The position numbers were made by a program, and so were the translations under genes. Below, piece after piece: positions 23,137 through 35,126 of a stretch of 64,000 nucleotides of DNA (positions are counted from its first letter, which is position 1; each line of letters starts with the position of its first letter). Location: assembly GCA_928212115.1 (NCBI GenBank), contig CAKMRJ010005523.1, positions 249,128,497-249,192,496 of the forward strand. The letters are read 5' to 3'. Below the pieces are notes generated by a model, which did no database searches, was not told where the DNA came from, and saw only the letters and a program-made list of their open reading frames with translations. Source of the stretch: Lactuca virosa. Its lineage: Eukaryota > Streptophyta > Magnoliopsida > Asterales > Asteraceae.

Positions 23137-25954
23137 TGTTACACCCCCGGACCAGAAGGCGGAAACGTCCGGAGGCGGGTGACTTCATTGTGCAGTATCA
23201 TACCAATTGAATATAAATGAAACAGAGCAATCCAAACATCATACATTGAAATAACAAACTTACATTGTTTACATATTGTATTTGTCCTTCGAATTACACA
23301 AAAGAGACATAAGCAGAAAAATCCAACAACAGCTAAATAGTCTTGCATCCGCGTCCCTTGTTACCTGCTTACCAAATCCCTGAGAATACAAGTCGTTTTG
23401 AAAAGCGTCAACTAAAAAGTTGGTGAGTTCATAAGCATTTTTGTATAAAATCGTTTACACTTGTTTAGAATCTTTCTCATTGTACTTTTAGAAAATCCGA
23501 TATTTTCTATGAAATCGTTTGAAGTCTTGCCTTGAAAATCATGGATATATGTGTGTGCATGTCATTACTTTTGTTCATCCTTATAAGGAGTGATTTCGAA
23601 ATGTAGTGTAATTTGTAAAAGCGAGCTGTGTACGAGAATAGTTCTTTTGAATAGTAATAGTCAACCGTTTCTAGAAAAATCCCTTATTTTCAAAAAGAGA
23701 ATATGGTTGAAAATCTTGTTCCTCTTATCGAGTAACATTGAGTGTGCGTTCTAGTTTATCGTTATGGAAATCGTAGAAAATCGTTTTCTCCAGAAAATCG
23801 TATATTTTCTGCTATAAAATATTCGTAAGTTCTAGTTCCAACTATGTTTATGTGTGGGTTAGTTTATCGTTTTCAAAATCGTTTACAAACGTTTTCCATA
23901 GAGTCCTACGCTTTTTAATCTGTAAAAATAACAGTATTACGACTCTATACTTGTTAGGAGAAAGAATCAACATGGCAATTGTGGACATTCTACGCGATGA
24001 AAAAGGACAGTCAACGCAACAAATGCGGACCATCACTTATCATGTATAGGACGGTCAACACAACGTGCCAAAATTTATTTATGAGGTTTTTCCTTACATA
24101 AATTTCTAGATGACATAACATATTCTAGTGAGTCGTTATAACCATACTAATCTGACGGAGTGCCCGTTTTGGCGTTTCTCAGGCGCCCTAGTTTTTGGAA
24201 AAGACATTTGTCACCCTAGACTGGCCTGTATAGCTGTAGCGAACAGCGAAGGTGCGGGGTGTCAACCCCGTATAGATCTATACACAAATTCCCGCTCTCC
24301 CTCCAGGAGACTCTGGCTATAACTCCTTACAGGACTTTAGACGTACCCTAATATTTTTATATTTGGGTACTTTTGAGATTTGTCTGACTAGAATATTAAC
24401 AACCTTTTGAGCAATCGTTAGAGATCCATTATTTGTTAGATAAATAATGAAATCCGTACTCATTCAATAGACATATCGTTCTCGTTCCATATCGTTGATT
24501 GTACTCGTTAATTGGGTGCTCGTGATCGTTCCTTTTCGTTTATTGAAAAATATGTCATTTTAGTCAAGAGAAAAAGTGTCAAGTTATAATTTGTATAAAT
24601 TTATAACTACCGGTTATGACACGCATTTTCTGTTTTGTGACATATAGAACATTACTTATGTTCTTGGAGGTTTTACGACTACAGTTTATGACATGCAAAT
24701 ATTTTTCTCGTAAAGGCTCTATTTGTATATTTTCTTGACACAAACTTTTATATCGAATATTTATAAAATACTCCCTGATAGTTAGCAAATAGTCACAAAG
24801 TTTCCATTTTCGAAAATTACTAGAAATAGTGTCAACTTATCAAGGTCCCTTTTTATAACTTTTATCTCTAGACATGAAAGCATAGATAAAGGGGGTTAAG
24901 TTGGACACACCCAATAGTTGGGAGGCTCTTTTGTACACACAGTGTCCTATGTTCTTTATGAAGTTGTGAAATCTTACGTTCATTAGAATATTACTAAAAT
25001 AATAATTTAATAATACTTCACACACAAATACAAACATACGTACACATGCAATTATTCAAGTATTTTGGCAAGATTTGACTCGTACTCTCCCCCAAAAACA
25101 TTAAAACATTGAAAAAGGTGGGGTATGAAGCTCACCCTGGTTATCTTTGTTGGGTGATTTGAAGAGTGATGAGGAAGTTTCCAAGCTCCAAAACTTGGAA
25201 GATTCTTAAAACTTTAGAGGATTCAAAGAAATCTGGGAATTTCCCTTGAATGGATGAACTTGAAGCTTGAAGGTGTTGAGAGTGTTCTTGGGAGTTTGCT
25301 AAATGTGAATGAGAGAAGTGGAACTTGGAGAGGAAAGGAGTTCACGTATCTAAAGGGAACGATAAGGGTGACTTGACATTTGCATGGAAAGTTGGTGGGT
25401 AAAGCTTATATTCTTATGGATAATGTGTGTTTATCTGGGATTTGAATGGGAAAAGAGGAATTAGCATCACATCATAAAGTCAAACCCCTTTATCGTCTAA
25501 AAATCTCTTTAAAATCTTGGGTATTAGTTTATATAAATATGTTTAAAATAATTGATTTTGGCATAAAATAGGGGTTTAAGGGGTCTAAGATATGAAAAAT
25601 ATGGGTTTGGTGTGATTTCCGACGTCAAAATGCCTTAAAATGATGAAATGGTCCGGAAATGGCACAAATCTGAAGTCAAAATGCGAGGTCCGGAGTCAGG
25701 ATGCAATTTCCGGAGTAGGGGGCAAATTTCCGAAGCAAACAGTACTTCCGGAAGGCTCTTCTCGGATTCCGAATTCAGGAAGTGGATCAGTGGTCCGGGC
25801 CGACAAGGTGTTTCCGAACCGAAGCGGGGCGAGGCTAGATCTTCCGGAGCCAAGAAGTTGCTGAGATGCGAAATTGTCCGGATCCGGATGTTTCGAGGCT
25901 GCGAGGTGGTCAGGATGAGAGGCTTCCGAGGTATGATTCCTCTTGGTTTTCCTT

Positions 25955-26120
25955 AGAAGGCATTCCGGACTAAGAGGGTTCCGGCCAAGAGGTTCAGGAC
26001 CAAAATGGTTCCGGACCAAGAGGGTTCCGGACCAAGAGGAGTCCGGACCAAGAGGTTCAGGACCAAGAGGGTTCCGGACCAAGAAGAGTTCGGACCAAGA
26101 GGGTTCCGGACCAAGAGGGT
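25955..26120. repeat. 16-bp GGTTCCGGACCAAGAG minisatellite (3' LTR)
   Basis: About ten degenerate units of AGAGGGTTCCGGACCA with variants GTTCAGGACC and GAGTCCGGACC. The 5' LTR equivalent (33672-33835) has the same kind of array with different units lost, so copy number changed after insertion. Open frames here are repeat-derived. Confidence 0.92.
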
Positions 26121-26164
26121 CCTATTGGGTTTTCTCTTTCGGTTTTAAGCTGTTTTCGACTGAG

Positions 26165-26460
26165 GAAGGTACTTAGAGAGATTTGAGAGAGATTTGAGAT
26201 ACGTGGAGAGAATTGGGAGAGATTTCGCATACTTGGAGAGATTTGGGAGAGATTCGATATACTTGGAGAGATTTCACATATGGGAGAGATTTCACATACT
26301 TGGAGAGATGTGGGAGAGATTTCACATACTTGGAGAGATTTGGGAGAGATTTCGCATACTTGGAGAGATTTGGGAGAGATTCGATATACTTGGAGAGATT
26401 TAGGAGAGATTTCACATACTTGGAGAGATTTGGGAGAGATTTCACACACTTGGAGATATT
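26165..26460. repeat. 30-bp GAGAGATTT minisatellite (3' LTR)
   Basis: Tandem units of the form ACTTGGAGAGATTTGGGAGA followed by GATTTCACAT or GATTCGATAT, about ten units. It encodes artefactual GEISHTWRDL-type repeat peptides in plus frames and SLQVCEISPK in minus frames. The homologous array in the 5' LTR is at 33885-34170. A short run of the same GAGATTTGGGA core sits in the unrelated family A LTR at 9000-9035. Confidence 0.93.
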
Positions 26461-26587
26461 TGTATTCTAACACTACATGGCTCATTAGGGACTCATATTT
26501 TACCCTTAAATGTGTTAGCACAAGTTTCACAATAGTCCTTGCTTACTTGAGGATGAAATTTCCTAGCCAAAAAGGCTAGTTGTGACA

Positions 26588-26640
26588 TCATCCCCTCGTT
26601 AGAGGGAGTTTCGTCCCGAAATTCATTCGAAAGGTAGGGT
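26588..26640 (-). promoter_or_regulatory. Polypurine tract and conserved 3' motif
   Basis: The minus strand reads CTCTAACGAGGGGATGA right before the LTR, preceded by TTTCGGGACGAAACTCC. The same pair of motifs lies at 17865-17905 and 47405-47444, and a variant at 55946-55985, marking the internal/3' LTR junction in each element. Confidence 0.75.
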
Positions 26641-26684
26641 CATGAATACAGGAATAGGTGAAGGTACTTTCGATTCATCTGGTT

Positions 26685-27460
26685 TTAGCGTTCCCAAGTG
26701 AATTCCTGCTCGCGTCTAGCGTTCTCACGAACCTTCACAATCAGGATGCGGTTTTGTTTTCCGTACTTAACTTTTCCATTCATTGTCTTGATAGGCTGAT
26801 CAATGATTAGGAGGTTCTAGTTCACCTTAGTCTTGTCTTGTGGGACTGGGAGGGTTGTCCGATAGACACTTTCTAGGTTCGATACATGGAATACAGGGTG
26901 TGCGTTACTAAACTCGGAGGGTAGTTGGAGTTTGTAGGCTACCGGGCCGATCCGTGTGAGGATCTCGAAGGGTCTAGTGCATCGGGAATTTAGTTTACTT
27001 TTCCTTTTTGACTCGAGTCATTCTTCCCCGAAGGGAGTTCTTAAATAATACCCCGATCTCCTACTTCAGATTTCAAGGTTTTAAGATGTTATCTGCATAA
27101 TTCCTTTATCGGTGTTACGATGTTTGGGGTCGCGTTTGGGTTTGGACTATCCTTTCCATAGTTTCTCGAATAATCTCGGGTCTAGTGAGTGTGTTATTGG
27201 GCGTTTGTCATCTTGTCGGCTGGGTATCTCCCATCTCAACCTAACAGAGGATGATCTGCACCTCTGGCCACACAGGGCCTCGAGGGGTGCAACTCCTATG
27301 CTCGAGTGGTAGTTGTTGTTATATGAATACTCAATTAGAAGAAAGTGGGTATCCCAAACTTTGTCAATGTCCATTACATATTCTTCTCTTCGGGATGTGG
27401 GTTCGTGTTTACCTTGAGCTTGACAGGTGGCATTTCTAGAGTTTCGGTGGTCTGACACTT
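26685..27460 (-). pseudogene. pol: Gypsy integrase C-terminal region, broken
   Basis: Translating leftward, 27458-27147 contains a late-core integrase motif, YHSSIGVAPLEALCG, with the preceding WDTH block. After frame breaks, 26990-26850 reads RPFEILTRIGPVAYKLQLP and HPVFHVSNL, the usual SH3-like C-terminal domain. A terminal VKVRENARREQEFTWER block (26740-26688) then ends at TAA (26685-26687). This order is typical of plant Gypsy integrases of the Tekay/Del sort, where this tail targets integration; the lineage call is tentative. The catalytic D,D-E core is not visible in open frame. Confidence 0.85.
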
Positions 27461-28889
27461 GTGAGTGCTGAACACATTGAAATGTCTGAAACTGGGTCCC
27501 TTGGTTAATTGGAGACTATGAGTTATCGGGCCCTTTCTTGGCGAGGCCTTTTGAATGGTCTTCTAGGGATTGGGATCCTGGTGTCCTAAGAGTAGAGTTT
27601 TCTGGGCCTTAGGAGTTGGTACTATGGTCACCAAGGTTGAGTTTGTGTGATGTAGTTGACCTTATGAATCTTAGATCATCTTGGGAGTTTTCTTCCTATA
27701 GTTTTTCGAGCTAATGGTAGGTCGGCCTCTGCCAGTCCTTGTTGTTGGTTGAACATGTCTCCGATTCGGGGGTAGGAAGTATCGATCCTTAAGGATGGGT
27801 TTGTTTGGCTTATTCGTAGTCGGTGGTGCCCATGCTAGTTATGTCTTTCTTCCTTATGAGTTAGATAGGTGCTTCCTTTGGTTAGGGGCTGGGTCTGATG
27901 TTTCCTTTATCTATTATACCGATCTTATGGTCAGACACCATCTGTTCTTGTGATCGTGCTAAGTGGTATCGGGTGTTTGGTTATTGGAGTGGTTCCAGGA
28001 GTAGGGGTGATTCTATCTCTGCTTAGCACATGGTTAGGGTTTCCAAAGGGATTTTTTTTGGAATCTTTGGAGGAAGTTTGGAAGGCTTTCGGATTCCCTT
28101 GACGCCTTTTGTTTCATGATTTTTCCATCTTTATTGGGGCTAGGGAAGGGTATGGTATTTCTTACACTGGGACTTAGGTGTCTGGTCGCTAGGGATTTGT
28201 CGTTACTAGCTGAAAGAGTTTAGCTATCTGATTGAGTAAGATGAAAGTCTGTTTGTAGTGCTCGGGGTTTGTAAGGTGAGAATCAAGTCTGTCTGTGCAA
28301 ATTGATGACATTGGAATCCTTGTTACAACAGGTGTTACATCGATTTGGGGAGTGTTGGTTGGTAGGAATGACAGGGTGTTCTATGTTCATGTCCTTATCG
28401 TTGCTAGTTTCGTTTTCGTTGTTACCATCGGGTCTATCTTGTTTCTGTTTGTTAGGTGTTCTGGCGACACGAGGGTGATGTTATAAGGCAAGGGAATTCG
28501 TAATCCGAATTCTGCCAGGTCCTTCCACTATAGATGGATGTGACCTAATCGTACATACTTAGGATTTTTAGAGATGGTTGGTTGCGGGGTTCTGTCCTAA
28601 TCGCTATTCAGCCTAGGGACAGAAAATAAGGCGGAATCGCACGCTCTTAGTTTGCGGAATCCTAACTATATATGATACTAACGTTCATATGGGACCATCA
28701 TGGTCCATTCGTAAGGATCCCTAGCTTCCCGTGATTTATAGGATTTACTCAAACGATAAAGTAGTTTTTAGGTTATGTTTTTTAGTTGACAAAAACTTTT
28801 GTGATAGTTCGATGCTTAAGTTTATCATGGAACATACCAGAAGCTGTGGTAGGGTTCCTTGTAGTCAACTCATGTCTCGTCGTTGACTC
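27461..28889 (-). other. Decayed pol interior, no readable domain
   Basis: Between the gag knuckles and integrase, where protease, RT and RNase H should lie, only about 1.4 kb remains; a full plant Gypsy pol would need roughly 3 kb. I could not read a YVDD-type RT motif or a protease DSGA by eye. At 28560-28690 there is a degenerate relative of the hairpin loop of the gag-only elements (GGGACAGAAAATAAGGCGGA on the plus strand). Confidence 0.5.
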
Positions 28890-29120
28890 CTTCGTTAGTC
28901 ATCTCTGTTGGACAATCTCTCTTGAAATGTCCTGTTGCACCGCACTTGTGACAAACTGGACTTACTTCTGGGTTGAGGGGTGGAGTGACGCATGGGGCCG
29001 GGGCCCTACAGTATCAGGAGGTGTGCCCCATCTTGTTGCACCTCTTGCAACAAAATGTCTGGCAGGCTCCCCAATGATGGTATTTGCACTTGTTGCAGGG
29101 TGGATTGTTCCCAAGGTATG
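28890..29120 (-). pseudogene. gag: Gag nucleocapsid remnant with zinc knuckles
   Basis: The minus strand encodes CNKCKYHHWGAC and CKRCNKMGHT (about 29100-29030), then after a stop and frame change CHKCGATGHFKRDC (about 28960-28915). The first pair has the same layout as the knuckles of the gag-only elements (CGKCNYHHTGVC, CLNCHRKGH), so the families share an ancestor. The frame is broken and cannot make a full nucleocapsid. Confidence 0.8.
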
Positions 29121-30831
29121 ATTGTCTCGATGGGGGAGGAGTAGGGTTAGTAGGGGTAGGGACTAATCCCTCTTGTTGTCTTTTAGTAAGCCTCTGAGCC
29201 GAACTGCATCCTTTTTCATTTCCGAACTTTCGTTTCTTGAGCTTAGGTTTAGATTTTAGGGTGCATTGGCGAGTTGTTTTTCATTGGTTTCCCTGGTTGT
29301 TGTTACGATTCAATTTATCGATACTGCTTCCGTTTTCGTTCGTGCTGTTGGCATTAGAGTATGTCATGGCGGCTGCCACGACAGCTGTTAAAGTGGGTTG
29401 GAAAGTGGCGGAGTCTATTCGTAGGACCGGTGCACTGTCGGGGTACTAGTTATCTTCGCGAGAAGACATGACCCTGTTGCACACGAAAAGTGAGCTTGTA
29501 AGTACTCGTAGTTAATTTCAGGTGAGTTTATTCGTACAATCTTAACGTACTCGTGTTAATTGGGTCAACCTACATCCCCATGATGCAGTTATGGTATAGA
29601 GTGGAACATATATTGTATGATGTTAAGTCCATCCAAATAGCACATAGTTAGCAATATAATTAATGGATTTGGTTGCATGGATTCTTGGAGGGCGTATTCC
29701 GCTTGGTTTACTACTACTGGTTGCGATTAAAGGCATTATGAACCTAAGACGAGTAGTTCGGTGATTCTCTTTTATCTACATGGCGCACAAGGTGCTTGGC
29801 CTTTTTACCCATATCCCGAGTGCTCTTTTTGTGTTCCTTACACTGCTAAGGCTGTCCTAGCCTTGATTGCTATGAGTTGTGGTCTCCAAATGACCATTCC
29901 CTCTTTCAAAGAGTGTAGATGGTCTGCATAGTTTTCTGGTTCTACTTGTGGGTTTCGCAAGGCATTTGGAATGGTGTTCTTGTTACTTGTGGGGGATCGG
30001 ATTTACATTGTCGCACACTGGGCTTTGCTTACGGTCTCCATCACTCCATGACAAAGAGTTGGAAGTCGAGAGTCAATTCGGGTTACCCGTGGCCCATACG
30101 GGGGTGATGCTTGATTTGCGAGTACCTATATGGGGTGTTTATCTATCTGGGAAGAGAAAGGTGAAAGGGTCTTCTGCCAATAGGAATAAGCTTGCTATGA
30201 GTTCCCTCGGCGCTTTCATCCTTGTTTGGCCCTTAGTCGAAATTCTCCCTTTCACGATTCATCTCTTGGTATTCCTTGGGATTCACTTCTGGGTTTTTCC
30301 TCATGGACTTCTTCTGGTCTCTCTTTGCCCCATTCGTAATTTACCGTGACAGGGTAGTAGAGGTCTTGGCGAGGAATTTCAACTACGTTGTTTGTGCGAG
30401 AATCGAGGTACGAGATGTACGGGGGAAAGTTTAGGTATGGGAGGGGTTTATAGTATCCTAAAATACTCCTATAGTATTATAAACTTGATGTTTGATTCTT
30501 ATATTCTCTTGTACTCATAGTTGTTAGGTTTTAGGTTTGTTGCATCACCATCATCACTCCTAAGCACACGTTGGTCATATCTCAAATAAATATAGTTGAT
30601 CAGGCTATATTTATTCCAGATATGATTACATACTGCCTAAGTTTGACTGTAGCATTCAACCTTTAGTTATTTTGTTTTCTTCTCGTTATGATATTGTGTT
30701 AGTAGATATGTAAACTTTTACAGAATACTTATCTTTTTAAAGTATACTTTCAGGCAGAGTGTGCTTTAGTCCCATTGTATTTATAGTTGTATATCTTGTA
30801 TGGCTAGATATATAAGTTCACTATATACAAT
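29121..30831 (-). other. Degenerate gag N-terminus and leader of family D
   Basis: Lies between the primer site and the nucleocapsid remnant, where gag and leader belong. No conserved capsid motif could be read. Sequence just left of the primer site (about 30560-30830) resembles the leader of the gag-only elements around 34620-34930, including a GATCAGGCTATA block. Confidence 0.5.
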
Positions 30832-30844
30832 GCTCTGATACCAA
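30832..30844 (-). promoter_or_regulatory. tRNA-iMet primer-binding site of family D
   Basis: The reverse strand reads TTGGTATCAGAGC, two bases from the LTR edge at 30847. It defines 30847-34295 as the 5' LTR. Confidence 0.9.
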
Positions 30845-30846
30845 TC

Positions 30847-33800
30847 TGTCACACCCCCGGACCAGATGACGGAAACGTCCGGAGGCGGGTGACTTCATTT
30901 TGCAGTATAATAACAATTGAATATAAATGAAACAGATCAATCCAAACATCATAGATTGAGATAACAAACTTACATTGTTTACATATTGTATTTGTCCTTC
31001 GAATTACACAAAAGATACATAAGCAGAAAAATCCAACTACAGCTAAATAGTCTTGCATCCGCGTCCCTTGTTACCTGCTTACCAGATCCCTGAGAATACA
31101 AGTCGTTTTGAAAAGCGTCAACTAAAAAGTTGCTGAGTTCATAAGCATTTTTGTATAAAATCGTTTACACTTGTTTAGAATCGTTCTCATTGTACTTTCA
31201 GAAAATCCGATATTTTCTATGAAATCGTTTGAAGTCTTGCCTTGAAAATCATGGATATATGTGTGAGCAAATCATTACTTTTCTTCATCCTTATAAGGAG
31301 TGATTTCGAAAAGTAGTGTAATTTGTAAAAGCGAGCTGTGTACGAGAATAGTTCTTTTGAATAGTAATAGTCAACCGTTTCCAGAAAAATCCCTTATTTT
31401 CAAAAAGAGAATATGGTTGAAAATCTTGTTCCTCTTATCGAGTAACATTGAGTGTGCGTTCTAGTTTATCGTTATCGAAATCGTAGAAAATCGTTTTCTC
31501 CAGAAAATCCTATATTTTCTGCTATAAAATATTCGTAAGTTCTAGTTCCAACTATGTATATGTGTGGGTTAGTTCATCGTTTTCAAAATCGTTTAAAAAA
31601 CGTTTTCCATAGAGTCCTACGCTTTTTACTTTGTAAAAATAATAGTATTACGACTCTATACTTGTTAGGAGAAAGAATCAACATGGCAATTGTGGACATT
31701 CTACGCGATGAAAAAGGACAGTCAACACAAAAAATGCGGACCATCACTTATCATGTATAGGACGGTCAACACAACGTGCCAAAATTTATTTATGAGGTTT
31801 TTCCTTACATAAATTTCTAGATGACATAACATATTCTAGTGAGTCGTTATAACCATACTAATCTGACTGAGTGCCTGTTTTGGCGTTTCTTAGGCGCCCT
31901 AGTTTTGGAAAAGACATTTGTCACCCTAGACTGGCCTGTCTAGCTGTAGCGAACAGCGAAGGTGCGGGGTGTCAACCCCGTATAGATCTATACACAAATT
32001 CCCGCTCTCCCTCCAGGAGACTCTGGCTATAACTCCTTACAGGACTTTAGACGTACACTAATATTTTTATATTTAGGTACTTTTGAGATTTGTCTGACTA
32101 GAATATTAACAACCTTTTGAGCAATCGTTAGAGATCCATTATTTGTTAGATAAATAATGACATTCGTACTCATTGAATAGAAATATTGTTCTCGTTCCAT
32201 ATCGTTGATTGTGCTCGTTAACTAGGTGCTCGTGTTCGTTCCTTTTCGTTTATTGAAAAATAAGTCATTTTATCAAGAGAAAAAGTGTCAAGTTATAATT
32301 TGTATAAATTTATAACTGCCGGTTATGACACGCATTTTCTGTTTTGTGACATATAGAACACTACTTATGTTCTTGGAGGTTTTACGACAGCAGTTTATGA
32401 CATGCAAATATTTCTGTCGTAAAGGCTCTATTTGTATTTTTTCTTGACGCAAACTTTTATATCGAATATTTATAAAATACTCCCTGATAGTTTGCAAATA
32501 GTCACAAAGTTTCCATTTTTGAAAATTACTAGAAATAGTGTCAACTTATCAAGGTCCCTTTTTATAACTTTTATCTCTAGACATGAAAGCATAGATAAAG
32601 GGGGGTTAAGTTGGACACACCCAATAGTTGGGAGGCTCTTTTGTACACAAAGTGTCCTCTGTTCTTTAAGAAGTTGTGAAATATTACGTTGATTAGAATA
32701 TTACTAAAATAATAATTTAATAATATTTCACACACACATATAAACATACATATACATGCAATTATTCAAGTATTTGGGTAAGATTTGACTTGTACTCTCC
32801 CCCAAAAACATTAAAACATTGAAACAGGTGGGGTATGAAACTCACCTTGGTTATCTTTGCTGGGTGATTTGAAGAGTGATGAGGAAGTTTCCAAGCTCCA
32901 AAACTTGGAATATTCTCAAAACTTTAGAGGATTCAAAGAAATCTGGGAATTTCCCTTGAATGGGTGAACTTGAAGCTTGAAGGTGTTGAGAGTGTTCTTG
33001 GGAGTTTGCTAAATGTGAATGAGAGAAGTGGAACTTGGAGAGGAAAGGAGTTCACGTATCTAAAGGGAAGGATAAGGGTGACTTGACATTTGCTTGGAAA
33101 GTTGGTGGGTAAAGCTTATATTCTTATGGATAATGTGTGTTTATCTGGGATTTGCATGGGAAAAGAGGAATTGGCATGACATCATAAAGTCAAACCCATT
33201 TATCCTCTAAAAATCTCTTTAAAATCTTGGGTATTATTTTATATAAATATGTTTAAAATAATTGATTTTGGCATAAAATAGGGGTTTAAGGGGTCTAAGA
33301 TATGAAAAATATGGGTTTGGTGTGATTTCCGATGTCAAAAAACCTTAAAATGATGAAATGGTCCGGAAATGGCACAAATCCGAAGTCAAAATGCGTGGTC
33401 CGGAGTCAGGATGCAATTTCCGGAGTAGGGGGCAAATTTCTGAAGCAAACAGTACTTCCAGAAGGCTCTTCTCGGATTCCGAAGTCAGGAAGCGGATCAA
33501 TGGTCCGGGCCGACCAGGTGTTTCCGAACCGAAGCGGGGCGAGGCTAGATCTTCCGGAGACAAGAAGTTGCTGAGCTGCGAAATTGTCCGGATCCGGATG
33601 TTCCGAGGCTGCGAGGTGGTCCGGATGAGAGGCTTCCGAGGTGTGATTCCTCTTGGTTTTCCTTAGAAGGCATTCCGGACTAAGAGGGTTCCGACCAAGA
33701 GGTTCAGGACCAAAAGGGTTCCAGACCAAGAGGGTTCCGGACCAAGAGGAGTCCGGACCAAGAGATTCAGGACCAAGAGGGTTTCGGACCAAGAAGAGCG

Positions 33801-34295
33801 GACCAAGAGGGTTCCGGACCAAGAGGGTCCTATTGAGTTTTCTCTTTCAGTTTTGAGCTGTTTTCGACTGAGGAAGGTACTTAGAGAGACTTGAGAGAGA
33901 TTTGAGATACGTGGAGAGAATTGGGATAGATTTCGCATACTTGGAGAGATTTGGGAGAGATTCGATATACTTGGAGAGATTTCACATATGGGAGAGATTT
34001 CACATACTTGGAGAGATTTGGGAGAGATTTCACACACTTGGAGAGATTTGGGAGAGATTTCGCATACTTGGAGATATTTGGGAGAGATTCGATATACTTG
34101 GAGAGATTTGGGAGAGATTTCACATACTTGGAGAGATTTGGGAGAGATTTCACACACTTGGAGAGATTTGTATTCTAACACTACATGGCTCATTAGGGAC
34201 TCATATTGTACACTTAAATGTGTTAGCACAAGTTTCACAATAGTCCTTGCTTACTTGAGGATGAAATTTCCTAGCCAAAATGGCTAGTTGTGACA
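30847..34295 (-). repeat. 5' LTR of the family D element
   Basis: Pairs with 23137-26587 along its whole length. Contains the minisatellites at 33672-33835 (GGTTCCGGACCAAGAG) and 33885-34170 (GAGAGATTTGG units), each with a slightly different repeat count from the other LTR. The GGTGTCAACCCCGTATAGATC block (about 31967-31990) and splice-like signals are retained. Confidence 0.92.
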
Positions 34296-34300
34296 TAAGT

Positions 34301-34949
34301 GGTCCTACTCCAAAACCGCAACCAAACAAGGAACAGGTAGTGAACCATAGATCACAAATTCTAAGTCTATAAAATATCAATTATATAAAACCTTGGACGT
34401 ATACATTGCAAGATTATAGACCTATCCTTAAGGGTCTTTTAAGTTATCACATAAGTTATTTTTATAGTGCCTAAGATACTCCTATAGTATTTTAATGTAA
34501 TGTACTTGGTATGTTTTAAACTTGTTGTTGGGTTATAATATCATAAAATACTCCCATAGTATCTTATCCTTATGTTCAGATATAGAATTTCCTTGAATAG
34601 AGTTAGGTAAGTTTTAAGACTGTTGCAACACCACATCACTCCCAAACACATGTCGGTCACATCTCGAATGAATATAGTTGATCAGGCTATACTGATCCTA
34701 GCTATGATTACATACTGTCCACGTTTGACCGCAGTGTTCAACCTTTAAATACTTCTGTTCTGTTCTTCTCGTGATACTTGTTTTAGTATGTATATATGTA
34801 TAAGGACGTATGTATACTTTTATAAGGTATCGTTATATATTTAAAATATATTATTATCCAGAGCACTTCGGCCCCATTGTATTTATAGTTGTATATCTTT
34901 TATCGGTTGATATACTTAGTTCACTATAAACAATGCTCTGATACCAATC
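34301..34949 (-). other. Leader of the minus gag-only element, primer-site half
   Basis: Primer-binding site at 34935-34947 (reverse TTGGTATCAGAGC), two bases from the LTR edge at 34950. The remaining sequence matches the reverse complement of 44036-44660. Positions 34300-34440 are the loop and second arm of the leader hairpin split by the family D insertion. No gene. Confidence 0.85.
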
Positions 34950-35126
34950 TGTCACACCCCAAAACCGGAACGGCAGAAACATTCGGGGGTGGAGGACGTC
35001 ATGTTTAGTATCACAAGTCATGCATCATAGTAATCAAAGTAATAAACAACCATTTCAATTAAAAGAAACTGTTTACAAAGTATGTGTTCACATAACATAG
35101 ACTACAAAGCAAATAACAAAATAAGA
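34950..35126 (-). repeat. 5' LTR of the minus gag-only element, piece 1
   Basis: Matches 14751-14930 almost base for base. Interrupted by the solo LTR at 35127, with TAAGA duplicated at 35122-35126 and 37956-37960. The LTR continues at 37961. Confidence 0.9.

Larger units (their letters stand above)
23137..26587 (-). repeat. 3' LTR of the family D element
   Basis: On the minus strand it runs TGTCACAACTAGCC...GGGGGTGTAACA. The start contains a small inverted repeat, CTAGCC-TTTTT-GGCTAG. It carries two tandem arrays near its beginning (minus sense), the TATAGATCTATA block near 24270 and the splice-like CTTGTATTCTCAGG near 23380. Paired with 30847-34295. Confidence 0.92.
23137..34295 (-). mobile_element. 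Full-length Gypsy element with decayed pol (family D), minus
   Basis: Two LTRs of about 3.45 kb (23137-26587 and 30847-34295) in the same orientation flank a 4.26-kb interior. The flanking duplication is TAAGA (23132-23136) against TAAGT (34296-34300), one mismatch; the uninterrupted relative reads ATAAGTG here, so the left copy mutated. The initiator-Met primer site at 30832-30844 sets direction. The interior retains a double zinc knuckle and the integrase C-terminal part but not a complete RT, so it is dead. The LTRs are closely similar with scattered differences, implying insertion well after the host element. Confidence 0.92.

Noticed and set aside
26057..26579. Several overlapping repeat-protein frames (GEISHTWRDL, SLQVCEISPK types)
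   Set aside because: They are translations of the 30-bp minisatellite in different frames and strands; the same occurs at 33663-34287. No gene signal outside the array.
28295..30349. Plus-strand hydrophobic frames inside the family D element (e.g. 28786-29121, 29948-30349)
   Set aside because: Antisense to the decayed gag/pol. The minus strand carries recognisable zinc knuckles, and there is no supporting motif in the plus frames.
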